From positions 2,356,001 through 2,420,000 of the forward strand of contig OZ245995.1 of the NCBI GenBank assembly GCA_965230185.1: a stretch of 64,000 nucleotides of DNA. The letters run 5' to 3'. Source of the DNA: Motiliproteus sp965230185. GTDB taxonomy: Bacteria; Pseudomonadota; Gammaproteobacteria; Pseudomonadales; Balneatricaceae. Shown here piece after piece: positions 54,517 through 62,803 of this stretch. The translations under genes were made by a program, and so were the position numbers. The notes under the pieces are model-generated. The model was not told the DNA's origin. It did not search any database and saw nothing but the letters and a program-made list of their open reading frames with translations. Each line of letters begins with the position of its first letter. Positions within the stretch are counted from its first letter, which is position 1.

Positions 54517-55221
54517 ATGATCCGGGTGATGGCACTGGGGTGTCTGCTGAGCCTTATCAGTCTGGTCGCCAGGGCGGAGGCGCCACTGACAGTGCGGTTC
54601 GGAACTCAGTTCTGGGCACCCTATCAGTATTACGAAGATGGCCACCTGGAAGGAATTGCCATCGACGCCCTGAGTTGTGTGATGACCCGTCTGGACCATT
54701 CCTACGAGATCGTCGTCAAACCCTGGCGCCGGATACAGCTGGAGGTGGCCAGTGGTGCGCTGGATGCCTTCTTTGCGGCTTCCCGGAGCGATGACCGTGA
54801 CCGGTTTGCCGTGCAGTCGGTCCCCTTTATTCGTCAGGCCTGGGAGTTCTTTCTGCTGAAGGATAACCCTCTGGCTCAACAGCCGGAAAGCCTGCAGCGG
54901 GCTACCGTGGCGGCGAGACAGAACTCCAATGTTCTCAAATGGCTGAACGACAACGGCTACCGGATCGGAGTGACACCCTACGATGCAGAGTCACTGATTC
55001 GGTCGCTGAAGCGGGGGCGGGTGGATATGGTGATGGAGAATGCGGAAGTGTTCCGTTACCACCTGAAACTGATGGGGGAAGATCCGGAGCAGTTCATCGC
55101 CCTGCACAATATCAACCATGATCTGGGGGTGTATTTCGGCAAGCACTTTATCCGCCGGAATCCCGGATTTCTGGAGCGTTTTAACCGCCAGGCCGAGCGC
55201 TGCTCCGATATCCGCGGCTGA
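54517..55221 (+). CDS. Periplasmic solute-binding protein, family 3-like
   Basis: A 234-residue secreted protein: signal peptide (ends ARAEA), then a bacterial extracellular solute-binding family 3 fold (LTVRFGTQFWAPYQYYEDG, LEGIAIDALSCVMTRLDHSY, LIRSLKRGRVDMVMENAEVF). No ABC permease or ATPase lies next to it, so it either serves a distant transporter or a sensory function. It lies 12 bp after the MocR gene and is probably co-transcribed. Confidence 0.82.
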   Translation: MIRVMALGCLLSLISLVARAEAPLTVRFGTQFWAPYQYYEDGHLEGIAIDALSCVMTRLDHSYEIVVKPWRRIQLEVASGALDAFFAASRSDDRDRFAVQSVPFIRQAWEFFLLKDNPLAQQPESLQRATVAARQNSNVLKWLNDNGYRIGVTPYDAESLIRSLKRGRVDMVMENAEVFRYHLKLMGEDPEQFIALHNINHDLGVYFGKHFIRRNPGFLERFNRQAERCSDIRG

Positions 55222-55333
55222 TCAGGGTGCTGGCCTGTGCAACAATAAGTAAGTGGCTGACGGCCCGCAGCAGTCGGACTTCACCGGTGGGGAACAGGCC
55301 GGAATTGTTCGAAGGTTCCCTAAGTCTGTGAAA

Positions 55334-55364
55334 TTGCGAGACGATATTAACTCACGTATATTGG
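55334..55364 (+). promoter_or_regulatory. Promoter and operator of the GntR gene
   Basis: TTGCGA at 55334-55339 and TATATT at 55357-55362, 17-bp spacing. Overlapping the -10, CTCACGTATATTGG (55351-55364) resembles three other sites in the island. Predicted autoregulatory site. Confidence 0.6.
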
Positions 55365-55390
55365 CCGTGAACGGGATTCAGGAAGTGACC

Positions 55391-56146
55391 ATGAGCAGTG
55401 GACTACTATCACGGGGGCATTACGGCAACCAGCACATACCTCTGTACCGCCAGGTGGAGATGAATATTCTGGCGGATATAGACGAGGGTCGGCTGGTACC
55501 CGGCGACCTCATACCTTCAGAGCCTCAGCTGGCGGAAAAACTGGGTGTCAGTCAGGGAACAGTCAAAAAAGCGATCGATAATCTGGTGAAGGAGAAGCGG
55601 CTCTACCGGCACCAGGGTAAGGGCACTTACGTTTCGACGATCGATTTTAATAACAGCCTGTTCCGGTTCTTTGCTTACGGGGATGCCGCCGGCAAGGGCG
55701 TCAGAATTCATAAAGAAACCGAAATCCGGGAGCTGAAGAAAGGACTGAAAGCCATCTGCCAGACTCTGGGGTATGAGCCGGGATCCAGTCTGCTCTATAT
55801 CCAGCGCCGTGGCTATATTCAGGATGTCGAAGACCGGCCGATTCTGGTGGAGCACTGCTGGTGGTGCCCGGATATTGTACCGGGTCTTGAGAACGAGGAG
55901 GTGCATATCCCCGATCTCATGTATGCACTGGTGGTGGACAAATACAAGGTGCCGGTGATTCGAGCCGAAGAGGCGCTGACCGCCGATGTCGCCGATAAGC
56001 AGACCGCTGAGATTCTGGGGATTCCTGAAAAATCCCCGGTCATCGTGCTGATCCGGCACACCTTTACCCGCAACAACAAGATTATCGAGTATCGTAAGAC
56101 CATCGGTCGGGCCGATAAATTCAGCTATCGGGCTGAAATTCGCTGA
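55391..56146 (+). CDS. GntR family regulator with UTRA domain
   Basis: A 251-residue protein: N-terminal GntR winged helix (IPLYRQVEMNILADIDEGRL, then PSEPQLAEKLGVSQGTVKKA) and a C-terminal UTRA effector domain (from about residue 85). The HutC-type layout usually gives repressors of catabolic genes that are released by a pathway ligand. ATG at 55391 has AGGAAG upstream; an in-frame start at 55253 would sit in the promoter. A terminator follows at 56213. Confidence 0.9.
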   Translation: MSSGLLSRGHYGNQHIPLYRQVEMNILADIDEGRLVPGDLIPSEPQLAEKLGVSQGTVKKAIDNLVKEKRLYRHQGKGTYVSTIDFNNSLFRFFAYGDAAGKGVRIHKETEIRELKKGLKAICQTLGYEPGSSLLYIQRRGYIQDVEDRPILVEHCWWCPDIVPGLENEEVHIPDLMYALVVDKYKVPVIRAEEALTADVADKQTAEILGIPEKSPVIVLIRHTFTRNNKIIEYRKTIGRADKFSYRAEIR

Positions 56147-56212
56147 TTTGTTTCGGCGCTGCCTGGGGTCTCCTGGCCGATAGCCACCGATTTCAGAAGG
56201 TGGCTGTAAAAA

Positions 56213-56247
56213 GAATGGGTATGCAGTGATGCGATACCCATTTTTTT
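56213..56247. terminator. Bidirectional intrinsic terminator
   Basis: AGAATGGGTATGC and GCGATACCCATTTTTTT form a stem with a T-run, between the GntR gene and the convergent LuxR-type gene. Confidence 0.85.
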
Positions 56248-56272
56248 ATTCAGCGCTTCAGTCGACAGGTGG

Positions 56273-56911
56273 TCAGGCGGCGGAGTCAGTGATAGTCGGT
56301 GACCGACACTGGCGGCACAGCAGTACCGCCTGGGTCCGGGAGCGTACACCGAGCTTTTTCAGGATTCGCGATACATGAACCTTGGTTGTATGAACACTGA
56401 TCGACAGCTGATCGGCGATCTGTTTGTTCATCAGTCCCCGACTCATTCTGCGCAGGATACGGAGTTCCTGAGCCGACAGCGTCGCAAGCGCCTCACTGAC
56501 CGAAGATGTATCAGGTTCATCAGCTTCCGGAAACCAGTTCTCTCCCAGCATAATGTTGCGCAGGGCACGAAACACTTCCTGTTCCGGAACCTTCTTTGAT
56601 ACCCATCCCGCCACTCCCAGTGCTTCGAAGCGATTGCTGAGCGAGCCGCTGATGGCGTCGGAGGTCATCACAATAGAGAGCTGCGGACAGCTGCTCAGCA
56701 AGGCCCGTACACCCGCTTCCGGTGCCGGTCGGACAATGTCCAGGTCCAGGATCAGCAGACTGACACCCGGCTGGCCGGCCAGCGCCTCTGTCATTTCTCG
56801 GAGGTCTGCCACTTCCGTAGTTCTGGTATTACAAAATCGACGTTGAATCAGCTCGGTAAAAGCCAGACGATCAAGGGGGTAGGGCTGGGCTATCAGGACG
56901 GTGGTCTTCAC
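56273..56911 (-). CDS. LuxR-type response regulator with degenerate receiver
   Basis: A 212-residue regulator: REC-like domain followed by a LuxR/FixJ HTH (LSAQELRILRRMSRGLMNKQ, then IADQLSISVHTTKVHVSRIL). The receiver keeps the phosphorylatable-position Asp (LLILDLDI) and a Lys (GWVSKK), but the acidic pair that binds Mg is replaced (VLIAQPYPLDR instead of the usual DD-H-P). No histidine kinase is adjacent. It may work without phosphorylation. GTG at 56911 is chosen for its GGAGG upstream; the frame extends to 56950. Confidence 0.85.
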   Translation of the reverse strand: MKTTVLIAQPYPLDRLAFTELIQRRFCNTRTTEVADLREMTEALAGQPGVSLLILDLDIVRPAPEAGVRALLSSCPQLSIVMTSDAISGSLSNRFEALGVAGWVSKKVPEQEVFRALRNIMLGENWFPEADEPDTSSVSEALATLSAQELRILRRMSRGLMNKQIADQLSISVHTTKVHVSRILKKLGVRSRTQAVLLCRQCRSPTITDSAA

Positions 56912-57105
56912 GGTTTCCTCCACAGCTACTGCCGTTCTGCCCTCTGGCAACCGGCGGCCTTTGCACAGGCTCGCAACAGCTGTATTCCCGGTCTGCAGAT
57001 CAGCGGGTGATTCTGAGTGGTACCCGGATCCCGAAGGTACAGCGGTGTGAGGCCGCTGTTGACGGGAAGGCGGGACCTTTTTCAGAAAATATCAGTGACA
57101 TGTAT

Positions 57106-57119
57106 GTCATATATATGAG
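57106..57119. promoter_or_regulatory. Predicted GntR operator site A
   Basis: GTCATATATATGAG contains the perfect palindrome TCATATATATGA. It sits at a possible promoter (ATGTCA at 57104, TATACT at 57127, spacing 17) about 280 bp upstream of the stress-protein gene and 195 bp upstream of the divergent LuxR-type gene. Confidence 0.6.
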
Positions 57120-57256
57120 TTGCATGTATACTAGTGAGCAGCAATACCGGGTGTCAAGCCGATTTGCCAGACGGGAATACAGAACTGCTGGTAGGGCAGG
57201 TCTGAAAGGAGGGTCGGAGCAAAGCAGTCACTTTTTTCAGGTTTGCCAGAGAGTAC

Positions 57257-57304
57257 TTGACATATCGCAAAAAACAGTAATAACATTCAACTCATGTATA
57301 TGAC
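57257..57304 (+). promoter_or_regulatory. Promoter and operator site B upstream of the stress-protein gene
   Basis: TTGACA at 57257-57262 and TAACAT at 57281-57286 (spacing 18). Immediately after the -10, CTCATGTATATGAC (57291-57304) matches the reverse complement of site A in 13 of 14 bases. A repressor here would block RNA polymerase at the start site. Confidence 0.65.
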
Positions 57305-57398
57305 CTATCTGTTGTACCTCATCTCTGCTAACCAGAGAATCCGAAGTTACTTCAGAAAGGTAGATGATTGACCAGACAGTCTCTGCGAGGAGCGCAAT

Positions 57399-57842
57399 AT
57401 GTACCGAAAGATATGTGTGGCTGTAGATGGATCTGAATCGTCGCTGGTTGCTGTGCGTACCGCCAGTGCACTGGCAGAAAAATTCTCCTCCGAGTTGCTG
57501 CTGCTGCATGTTATTCGTGACATGAAGGTGCCTGCAGAGCTGCAGCGTTATATCAGTGCTGCCAATATCGGCGAACCTCGTCATGCGGCGCTGCAGGAGG
57601 TGGGGGAGGAAATCCTGACCACGGCCTGTCAACAGGCGAAGCAGGCCGGCGTCGCGTCTGTCCGCTCAAAGATCCTTGGTGGCGATCCGGCCAGCACCAT
57701 CGTACAGGGAGCCCGTGATGAGTCGGCAGATCTGATTGTGCTGGGCAGTCGGGGCCTGGGTAAGGTCGAAGGTATGCTGATCGGCAGCGTTTCCCGCAAG
57801 ATCGCAGATATCTCGGACATGAGTCTGCTGATCGTCAAATAA
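57399..57842 (+). CDS. Universal stress protein, UspA family
   Basis: A 147-residue UspA-domain protein: KICVAVDGSESSLVAVRTAS at the start, LLLLHVIRDM, and the ATP-binding motif GSRGLGKVEGMLIGSVSRKI (G-2x-G-9x-G-S/T). Such proteins bind ATP and help under stress or with particular transporters. GAGGAG precedes the ATG. Its promoter carries a predicted GntR operator; similar usp genes sit next to TRAP or tripartite transporters in sulfonate and carboxylate clusters, so it may belong to the island's operon. Confidence 0.9.
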   Translation: MYRKICVAVDGSESSLVAVRTASALAEKFSSELLLLHVIRDMKVPAELQRYISAANIGEPRHAALQEVGEEILTTACQQAKQAGVASVRSKILGGDPASTIVQGARDESADLIVLGSRGLGKVEGMLIGSVSRKIADISDMSLLIVK

Positions 57843-58062
57843 TGCTGAACAAGCTGATCCGGTCCGGGAGGGACTCTCCTGGCCGGGTAACCTGTGCAGT
57901 ATCAGACAGAGTTCGTTTTCTGGCAGCGTCGGGCACCCGCAACCGGATTGCTGACTACGCTTAGAAAGTAGGATCAGACCACTGAGGAGAAAAACACCAA
58001 AGCAACACTTACTTTGATAACTTTAAATAAAAACAACAAGTTATAAACGTAGGATGATAGCA

Positions 58063-59616
58063 ATGTTAGAATTTCTGCAGTATTTACCCGAGGTGTTTAC
58101 ACCCTGGAATTTCACGGTGCTCCTGTTGGGTACCACGGGGGGTCTGATTCTGGGAGCAACTCCCGGACTGAGTCCGACCATGGCCGTAGCTCTGCTGATC
58201 CCGTTCACCTTTCATATGGAACCGGCCGCCGGCCTGATTCTGCTCGGCGCGGCTTATACTGCCACTGTCGCCGGTGGTGCCGTCAGTGCCATTCTTCTCA
58301 GCATCCCCGGTGCTCCCGCTAACATTGCAACCACCCTTGATGGTCATCCCCTCGCCAGAAAGGGCAAGGCGACTGCAGCGCTGCACTACTGCTTTATGGC
58401 GTCTTTTGTCGGTGGAGTACTGGGGGTGCTGGTTCTCATCTTCTTTACGCCGACTCTGTCCGGCTGGGCCCTTGGCTTCGGACCTTCTCATCTTTTCTGG
58501 GTGGCGATTCTCGGGGTGACCGTGATCGGTTCGCTGGGGTCCGGCTCGGTGGTCAAGGGGTTGTTTTCCGGATTTGTCGGGCTCTGGATCTCCACCATCG
58601 GTTATGACCCGGTGCAGGGCGTAGAGCGCTTTGTTTACAGTGATCACCTGGCCGGCGGTATCAACATTATTGCCGCGCTGGTGGGCCTGTTCGCGATACC
58701 CCAGGTGCTGTCAATGCTGACTCCGGAAATGCTGCCGGGAGGTGTTAAGAAATTCGCCATGGAATCCCAGAGCATCGTTGAGTCTGTCTTGGAGACCCTG
58801 AAGGCCTGGAAGGCGCTGGTTGTCGGTAGCGTGGTGGGCATCTTTGTCGGCCTGATTCCCGGTGCCGGTGGTCAGATTGCCGGTCTGGTCTCCTATGACC
58901 AGGTGAAAAAGATGAGCCGGAATAAGGAGCGCTTCGGTAAGGGTGAACCCGCCGGTATCATCTCTGCCGAATCGGCCAACAACGCCATGGTCGGTCCCTC
59001 CCTGGTGCCTCTGCTGACCCTCAGTGTGCCGGGCAGCCCCACCGCCGCCGTGCTGCTCGGTGGTCTGCTGATTCACGGACTCTTCCCCGGTCCGGCTCTC
59101 TTTACCGAGCATGCGCCGGTGGTCTGGACCTTTATCGATTCGCTGCTGGTTGGTCAGCTGCTGATGTGCGTGTTCGGTATAGCGATTGCCCGTTACAGCC
59201 GGTTTGTGATGGATATTCCTGAATATTACATGGCGGCCGCCATCACCGTGCTGGCAGTATTCGGGACCTACAGCGTACAGAACAGCTTCTCCGATGTCTT
59301 CGTGATGATGAGCCTTGGTGTGGCGATGTACTTCGCTTCCAAAATCGGTTTCAGTCCTTCGCCGGTGGTACTGGGTATTATTCTCGGCCCTATCGCCGAA
59401 ACCAATTTCCTGCAGGGCCAGCTGATCGCCTCGGTGGGTGAAGGGATGACCAGCTACTTCTTCGGTGGTCTGCTGAATATCACTCTGGTTGCCGCCTGTG
59501 TGCTGTCGATTGTCTACAGCGTGTACGGGGAATTCAGAGCAAAAAAGTCAAAGGCCCAGCCGCCGGTGAACGCCGGTGACTACGCCGCGGAAGAGGAGGC
59601 CCGCCATGTTAGCTAA
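58063..59616 (+). CDS. Tripartite tricarboxylate transporter, large permease TctA
   Basis: A 517-residue TctA permease with about twelve hydrophobic segments. Characteristic blocks are LGATPGLSPTMAVALLIPFT, YTATVAGGAVSAILLSIPGA, GLIPGAGGQIAGLVSYDQ, and SANNAMVGPSLVPLLTLSVP. With TctB and TctC it imports organic acids using a cation gradient. ATG at 58063 is used because an AGG lies before it; ATG at 58054 is alternative. It overlaps the tctB start. In this cluster it probably takes up a sulfonate. Confidence 0.92.
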   Translation: MLEFLQYLPEVFTPWNFTVLLLGTTGGLILGATPGLSPTMAVALLIPFTFHMEPAAGLILLGAAYTATVAGGAVSAILLSIPGAPANIATTLDGHPLARKGKATAALHYCFMASFVGGVLGVLVLIFFTPTLSGWALGFGPSHLFWVAILGVTVIGSLGSGSVVKGLFSGFVGLWISTIGYDPVQGVERFVYSDHLAGGINIIAALVGLFAIPQVLSMLTPEMLPGGVKKFAMESQSIVESVLETLKAWKALVVGSVVGIFVGLIPGAGGQIAGLVSYDQVKKMSRNKERFGKGEPAGIISAESANNAMVGPSLVPLLTLSVPGSPTAAVLLGGLLIHGLFPGPALFTEHAPVVWTFIDSLLVGQLLMCVFGIAIARYSRFVMDIPEYYMAAAITVLAVFGTYSVQNSFSDVFVMMSLGVAMYFASKIGFSPSPVVLGIILGPIAETNFLQGQLIASVGEGMTSYFFGGLLNITLVAACVLSIVYSVYGEFRAKKSKAQPPVNAGDYAAEEEARHVS

Positions 59617-60103
59617 TCGCCTTATTTCCGTCGGAGGCATTGTGCTGGCGGCGGCACTGCTGTCACTGGGCAGCAACGTCGAGTACGGCGCTGAAGCTTA
59701 TATGTTTCCCAATGTACTGGCCTGGTGTCTGATTGTTTTTGCGGTGACGCTACTGATCTTTGACGGCAATCTGATGAGCTGGCTGAAAGAGACGGCCAGC
59801 TTTTTGTGGCGCTGGATGTTCGGAGTGGTCGGTGAGGGCAATCCATCCCGCTGGCCCGATACGGTACGACTGATTCCCATGTTTATCGTACTGATCGGCT
59901 ACCTGTACTTCGCCGATATCGTCGGCCTCTATGCCACGTCATTTATCGCTTTCTTTCTGATCGTGATGATCTACACGACAAAGCGGCCCCGGGGCCGGGA
60001 TCTGCTGAAGAATCTGCTGATCTCAGGAGCCTTCACCGGGGTGATTTATCTGATCTTTGCAGTGCTGTTGCAACTGCAGACTCCTCAGGCGTGGCTCATG
60101 TAA
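59606..60103 (+). CDS. Tripartite tricarboxylate transporter, small permease TctB
   Basis: A 165-residue TctB-type subunit with four hydrophobic segments (ISVGGIVLAAALLSLGS; MFPNVLAWCLIVFAVTLLIF; IPMFIVLIGYLYFADIVGLY; LLISGAFTGVIYLIFAVLLQ). ATG at 59606 has AGAGGAGG and overlaps the tctA stop by 11 bases, showing translational coupling. Confidence 0.88.
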   Translation: MLANRLISVGGIVLAAALLSLGSNVEYGAEAYMFPNVLAWCLIVFAVTLLIFDGNLMSWLKETASFLWRWMFGVVGEGNPSRWPDTVRLIPMFIVLIGYLYFADIVGLYATSFIAFFLIVMIYTTKRPRGRDLLKNLLISGAFTGVIYLIFAVLLQLQTPQAWLM

Positions 60104-60206
60104 CCGCGTCTGAAACAGGGGCTCTTTGCCGGAGCTCCGAAACCTGCAACATGCCCGAATCGTTAAAACAAAAATAACCTGAGTCCGAAGAGACGAGGAG
60201 AATGTT

Positions 60207-61205
60207 ATGGCTGGTTTTGCTGGAACTAAACAATCTGTGATTCGCAAACTGGGGGCTGCGATGCTGGCCTTTGGTGTCGCGACGACAGCGCAGGCAACCC
60301 AGGCGGACGCGTTTCCTGAGCGTCCTGTAAGTATGGTGGTTTCCTACTCGCCCGGCGGTGCGACCGATTTTCAGGCCCGGATTGTGACCATGCTGGCGGG
60401 TAAGAATGAATACCTCACCCAGCCGATGGTAATCCTCAACAAGCCCGGTGCCGGGGGTAAGGTGGGCTGGGATTTCTTTGCATCCAGAGCGAAGAAGAAC
60501 GGCTATGAACTGGCGGCTTACAACGTACCTCACTTCATCGCCCAGTCCATTGTCTTCAGGACAAAATACAACATCGATAATCTGGAGCCGATTGCCAACT
60601 GGGGGGCGGACCCGGCAGTGCTGATTGTGCCCAAAGACAGCCCCTTCAATTCGGTGGGGGACCTGGTCAAATTCGCTCAGAAGAACCCCGGTAAGATCAC
60701 CTTCTCCGGTGCCGGACTCTATGTCGGCCACCATATTGCGTTTCTCCAGTTTGCTCGCGAGGCCGGTGTCAAACTGACCTACGTTCCTCACAAAGGCGGA
60801 ACTCCGGCGCTGAAAAGCGTAATGGGCGGTCAGGTCATGGCCGGCTTTAATAATCTGTCCGATGCCTTCCGTTCGAAGGATAAAGTGAAGATCCTGGCGG
60901 TTGCCGATGTAGCCCGGAATAAGGAGTTCCTGCCGAATGTACCGACCTTTATGGAGCAGGGGGTCAACGTCGATGACTCCAGTGTTAATTTCCGCGGCAT
61001 CATGGCGCCGAAAGGCACGCCGGACGATGCGATCTCTTTCCTGTCGGAACGAGTACCTCTGATGTTCAATGACAAGAAGACTCTTGGCAAGATGAACTCA
61101 GCCGGCTCTCCGGTTCGAATTATCAAGCGTGATGAGGTGATTCGCATGTGGAAAGAGCGCGAAGCCTATCTGAAAGTGCTGCTGGCAGACCTGAAGAGAA
61201 AATAG
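60207..61205 (+). CDS. TctC/Bug-type periplasmic substrate-binding protein
   Basis: A 332-residue binding protein of the Bug family: signal peptide (ends ATQADA), then FPERPVSMVVSYSPGGATDF, LNKPGAGGKVGWDFFA, and YVPHKGGTPALKSVMGG, the usual Bug motifs. It delivers the substrate to TctAB. The order here is A-B-C, whereas C usually precedes B and A. GAGGAG precedes the ATG. Confidence 0.92.
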   Translation: MAGFAGTKQSVIRKLGAAMLAFGVATTAQATQADAFPERPVSMVVSYSPGGATDFQARIVTMLAGKNEYLTQPMVILNKPGAGGKVGWDFFASRAKKNGYELAAYNVPHFIAQSIVFRTKYNIDNLEPIANWGADPAVLIVPKDSPFNSVGDLVKFAQKNPGKITFSGAGLYVGHHIAFLQFAREAGVKLTYVPHKGGTPALKSVMGGQVMAGFNNLSDAFRSKDKVKILAVADVARNKEFLPNVPTFMEQGVNVDDSSVNFRGIMAPKGTPDDAISFLSERVPLMFNDKKTLGKMNSAGSPVRIIKRDEVIRMWKEREAYLKVLLADLKRK

Positions 61206-61304
61206 TCCGCCTGCCAGCTGACTGATCGGGAAGCACCGATAAGCGTGATTCCCGGATGCAGGCGGAATAAAGCGGAGTGCTCTTCTCTTTTTTTGCCTGC
61301 ATCA

Positions 61305-61318
61305 GACATCTATATGAG
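61305..61318. promoter_or_regulatory. Predicted GntR operator site D
   Basis: GACATCTATATGAG; on the other strand CTCATATAGATGTC, similar to sites A and B. It lies 78 bp upstream of the dehydrogenase gene. No ideal promoter pair overlaps it; a GATAAT at 61335 is the best -10 candidate. Confidence 0.5.
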
Positions 61319-61396
61319 ATATGTGATGTGTATCGATAATCTGCGCAGTACACAGATCTCGGTGAAGTAACAATCAGGGATCGTTGGAGATACCTT

Positions 61397-62803
61397 ATGA
61401 CGACGACAGACGTACAGGGCCAGGTCGCAGAGCTGGTGGCCCGGGCCCGTAAGGCTCAGGCCGTGCTGGATCAGTACAGCCAGCAGCAGGTGGACGAAGT
61501 GGTTACTGCAACCGCCTGGGCCATTATCAATCCCGAAAACAACGAGCGCCTTTCCCGGCTGGCGGTGGAGGAAACCGGGCTTGGCAACGTAAAAGACAAG
61601 ATCACTAAGAATCATCGAAAAACTCTGGGACTGCTGCGTGATCTGCGTGATGCCCGCACCGTCGGTATTATCAGCGAAGACCCCGCCAGCGGACTGGTGG
61701 AAATCGGTCGCCCGGTGGGCGTCGTGGGGGTGATCGTGCCTTCCACCAATCCGGTGGCGACCCCGATGAATAACACCCTGAATGCGCTGAAATGTCGCAA
61801 CGCCATTATTCTGGCTCCGTCTCCTAAGGGGCAGCCCTCCTGCACCCGCTTGCTGGAACTGATTCATACCGAGCTGGATCGTATCGGGGCTCCTCGTGAT
61901 CTGGTACAGCAGCTGCCGACTCCGGTCAGTAAGGCCCTGAGCGCCGAGATGCTGCAGCAGGTGGATCTGGTGGTAGCGACCGGGTCTCAGAATAACGTTC
62001 GGGCGGCCTATACCTCAGGCACACCGGCCTTCGGCGTTGGCGCCGGTAATGTACCGGTGATTGTGGATGAGACCGCTGATCTCAGCTCAGCAGCGGAGAA
62101 GATCCGGGCTTCAAAGACTTTTGACAATGCCACCAGCTGCTCCTCGGAGAACAGCGTGGTCATCGTTGACGAGGTCTACGATGACATGATTGCCGCCTTT
62201 GAGACCGCCGGCGCTCAGATGCTGACGGCTGCGGAGAAGCGGCAGCTGCAGGACTGTATGTGGCAGCACGGACACCTCAATCGTGAAGTTCTGGCTAAAC
62301 CGGTGGCGGATGTCTGCGCGGCGGCCGGGCTCAGTCGGGAAGGGCTGCCCCACAGCGATTTTCTGCTGGTTGAAGAGACCGGTATCGGTAAAGAGGCACC
62401 TTTTTCCGGGGAGAAAATGTCGCTGGTGCTGACTGTTTACCGGGCCAGAGATTTCGCCGATGCAAAACGCCTCGCCGCGTCCATTCTTGATCATCAGGGC
62501 AAGGGGCATTCGCTGGGGATTCACACCACCGATCCCGGGCGACCTGAAGAGCTGGGGCTGGAAATGCCGGTCTGTCGGATTATCGTCAATCAGGCGCACT
62601 GTTTTGCAACCGGTGGCAGCTTTGACAACGCCCTGCCGTTCTCCCTGTCCATGGGATGCGGAACCTGGGGCGGCAATATCACCAACGAAAACGTCCACTA
62701 CAAGCACTACATGAACATCACCCGGGTGGTTCGCACCATAGCACCCCGGGAGGTCACCGTGGATGAGATTTTTGGCGACTACAAGAAGAGGTACCTGGTG
62801 TGA
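61397..62803 (+). CDS. sauS: Acylating aldehyde dehydrogenase, probable sulfoacetaldehyde dehydrogenase SauS
   Basis: A 468-residue CoA-acylating aldehyde dehydrogenase. Catalytic Cys248 is in NATSCSSENSVV; EIGRPVGVVGVIVPSTNPVA and ILAPSPKGQ belong to the AdhE/EutE/SauS class, and GAGNVPVIVDE is shared. It resembles SauS, which reduces sulfoacetyl-CoA to sulfoacetaldehyde with NADPH in sulfoacetate degradation. Other acyl-CoA reductases are possible. The next gene, a CoA ligase, overlaps the stop codon, supporting a coupled two-step route: acid to CoA ester to aldehyde. ATG at 61397. Confidence 0.78.
   Translation: MTTTDVQGQVAELVARARKAQAVLDQYSQQQVDEVVTATAWAIINPENNERLSRLAVEETGLGNVKDKITKNHRKTLGLLRDLRDARTVGIISEDPASGLVEIGRPVGVVGVIVPSTNPVATPMNNTLNALKCRNAIILAPSPKGQPSCTRLLELIHTELDRIGAPRDLVQQLPTPVSKALSAEMLQQVDLVVATGSQNNVRAAYTSGTPAFGVGAGNVPVIVDETADLSSAAEKIRASKTFDNATSCSSENSVVIVDEVYDDMIAAFETAGAQMLTAAEKRQLQDCMWQHGHLNREVLAKPVADVCAAAGLSREGLPHSDFLLVEETGIGKEAPFSGEKMSLVLTVYRARDFADAKRLAASILDHQGKGHSLGIHTTDPGRPEELGLEMPVCRIIVNQAHCFATGGSFDNALPFSLSMGCGTWGGNITNENVHYKHYMNITRVVRTIAPREVTVDEIFGDYKKRYLV

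Noticed and set aside
57900..57960. Sigma-54 promoter upstream of tctA
   Set aside because: GG and GC elements are not spaced correctly; no good match to the -24/-12 consensus.
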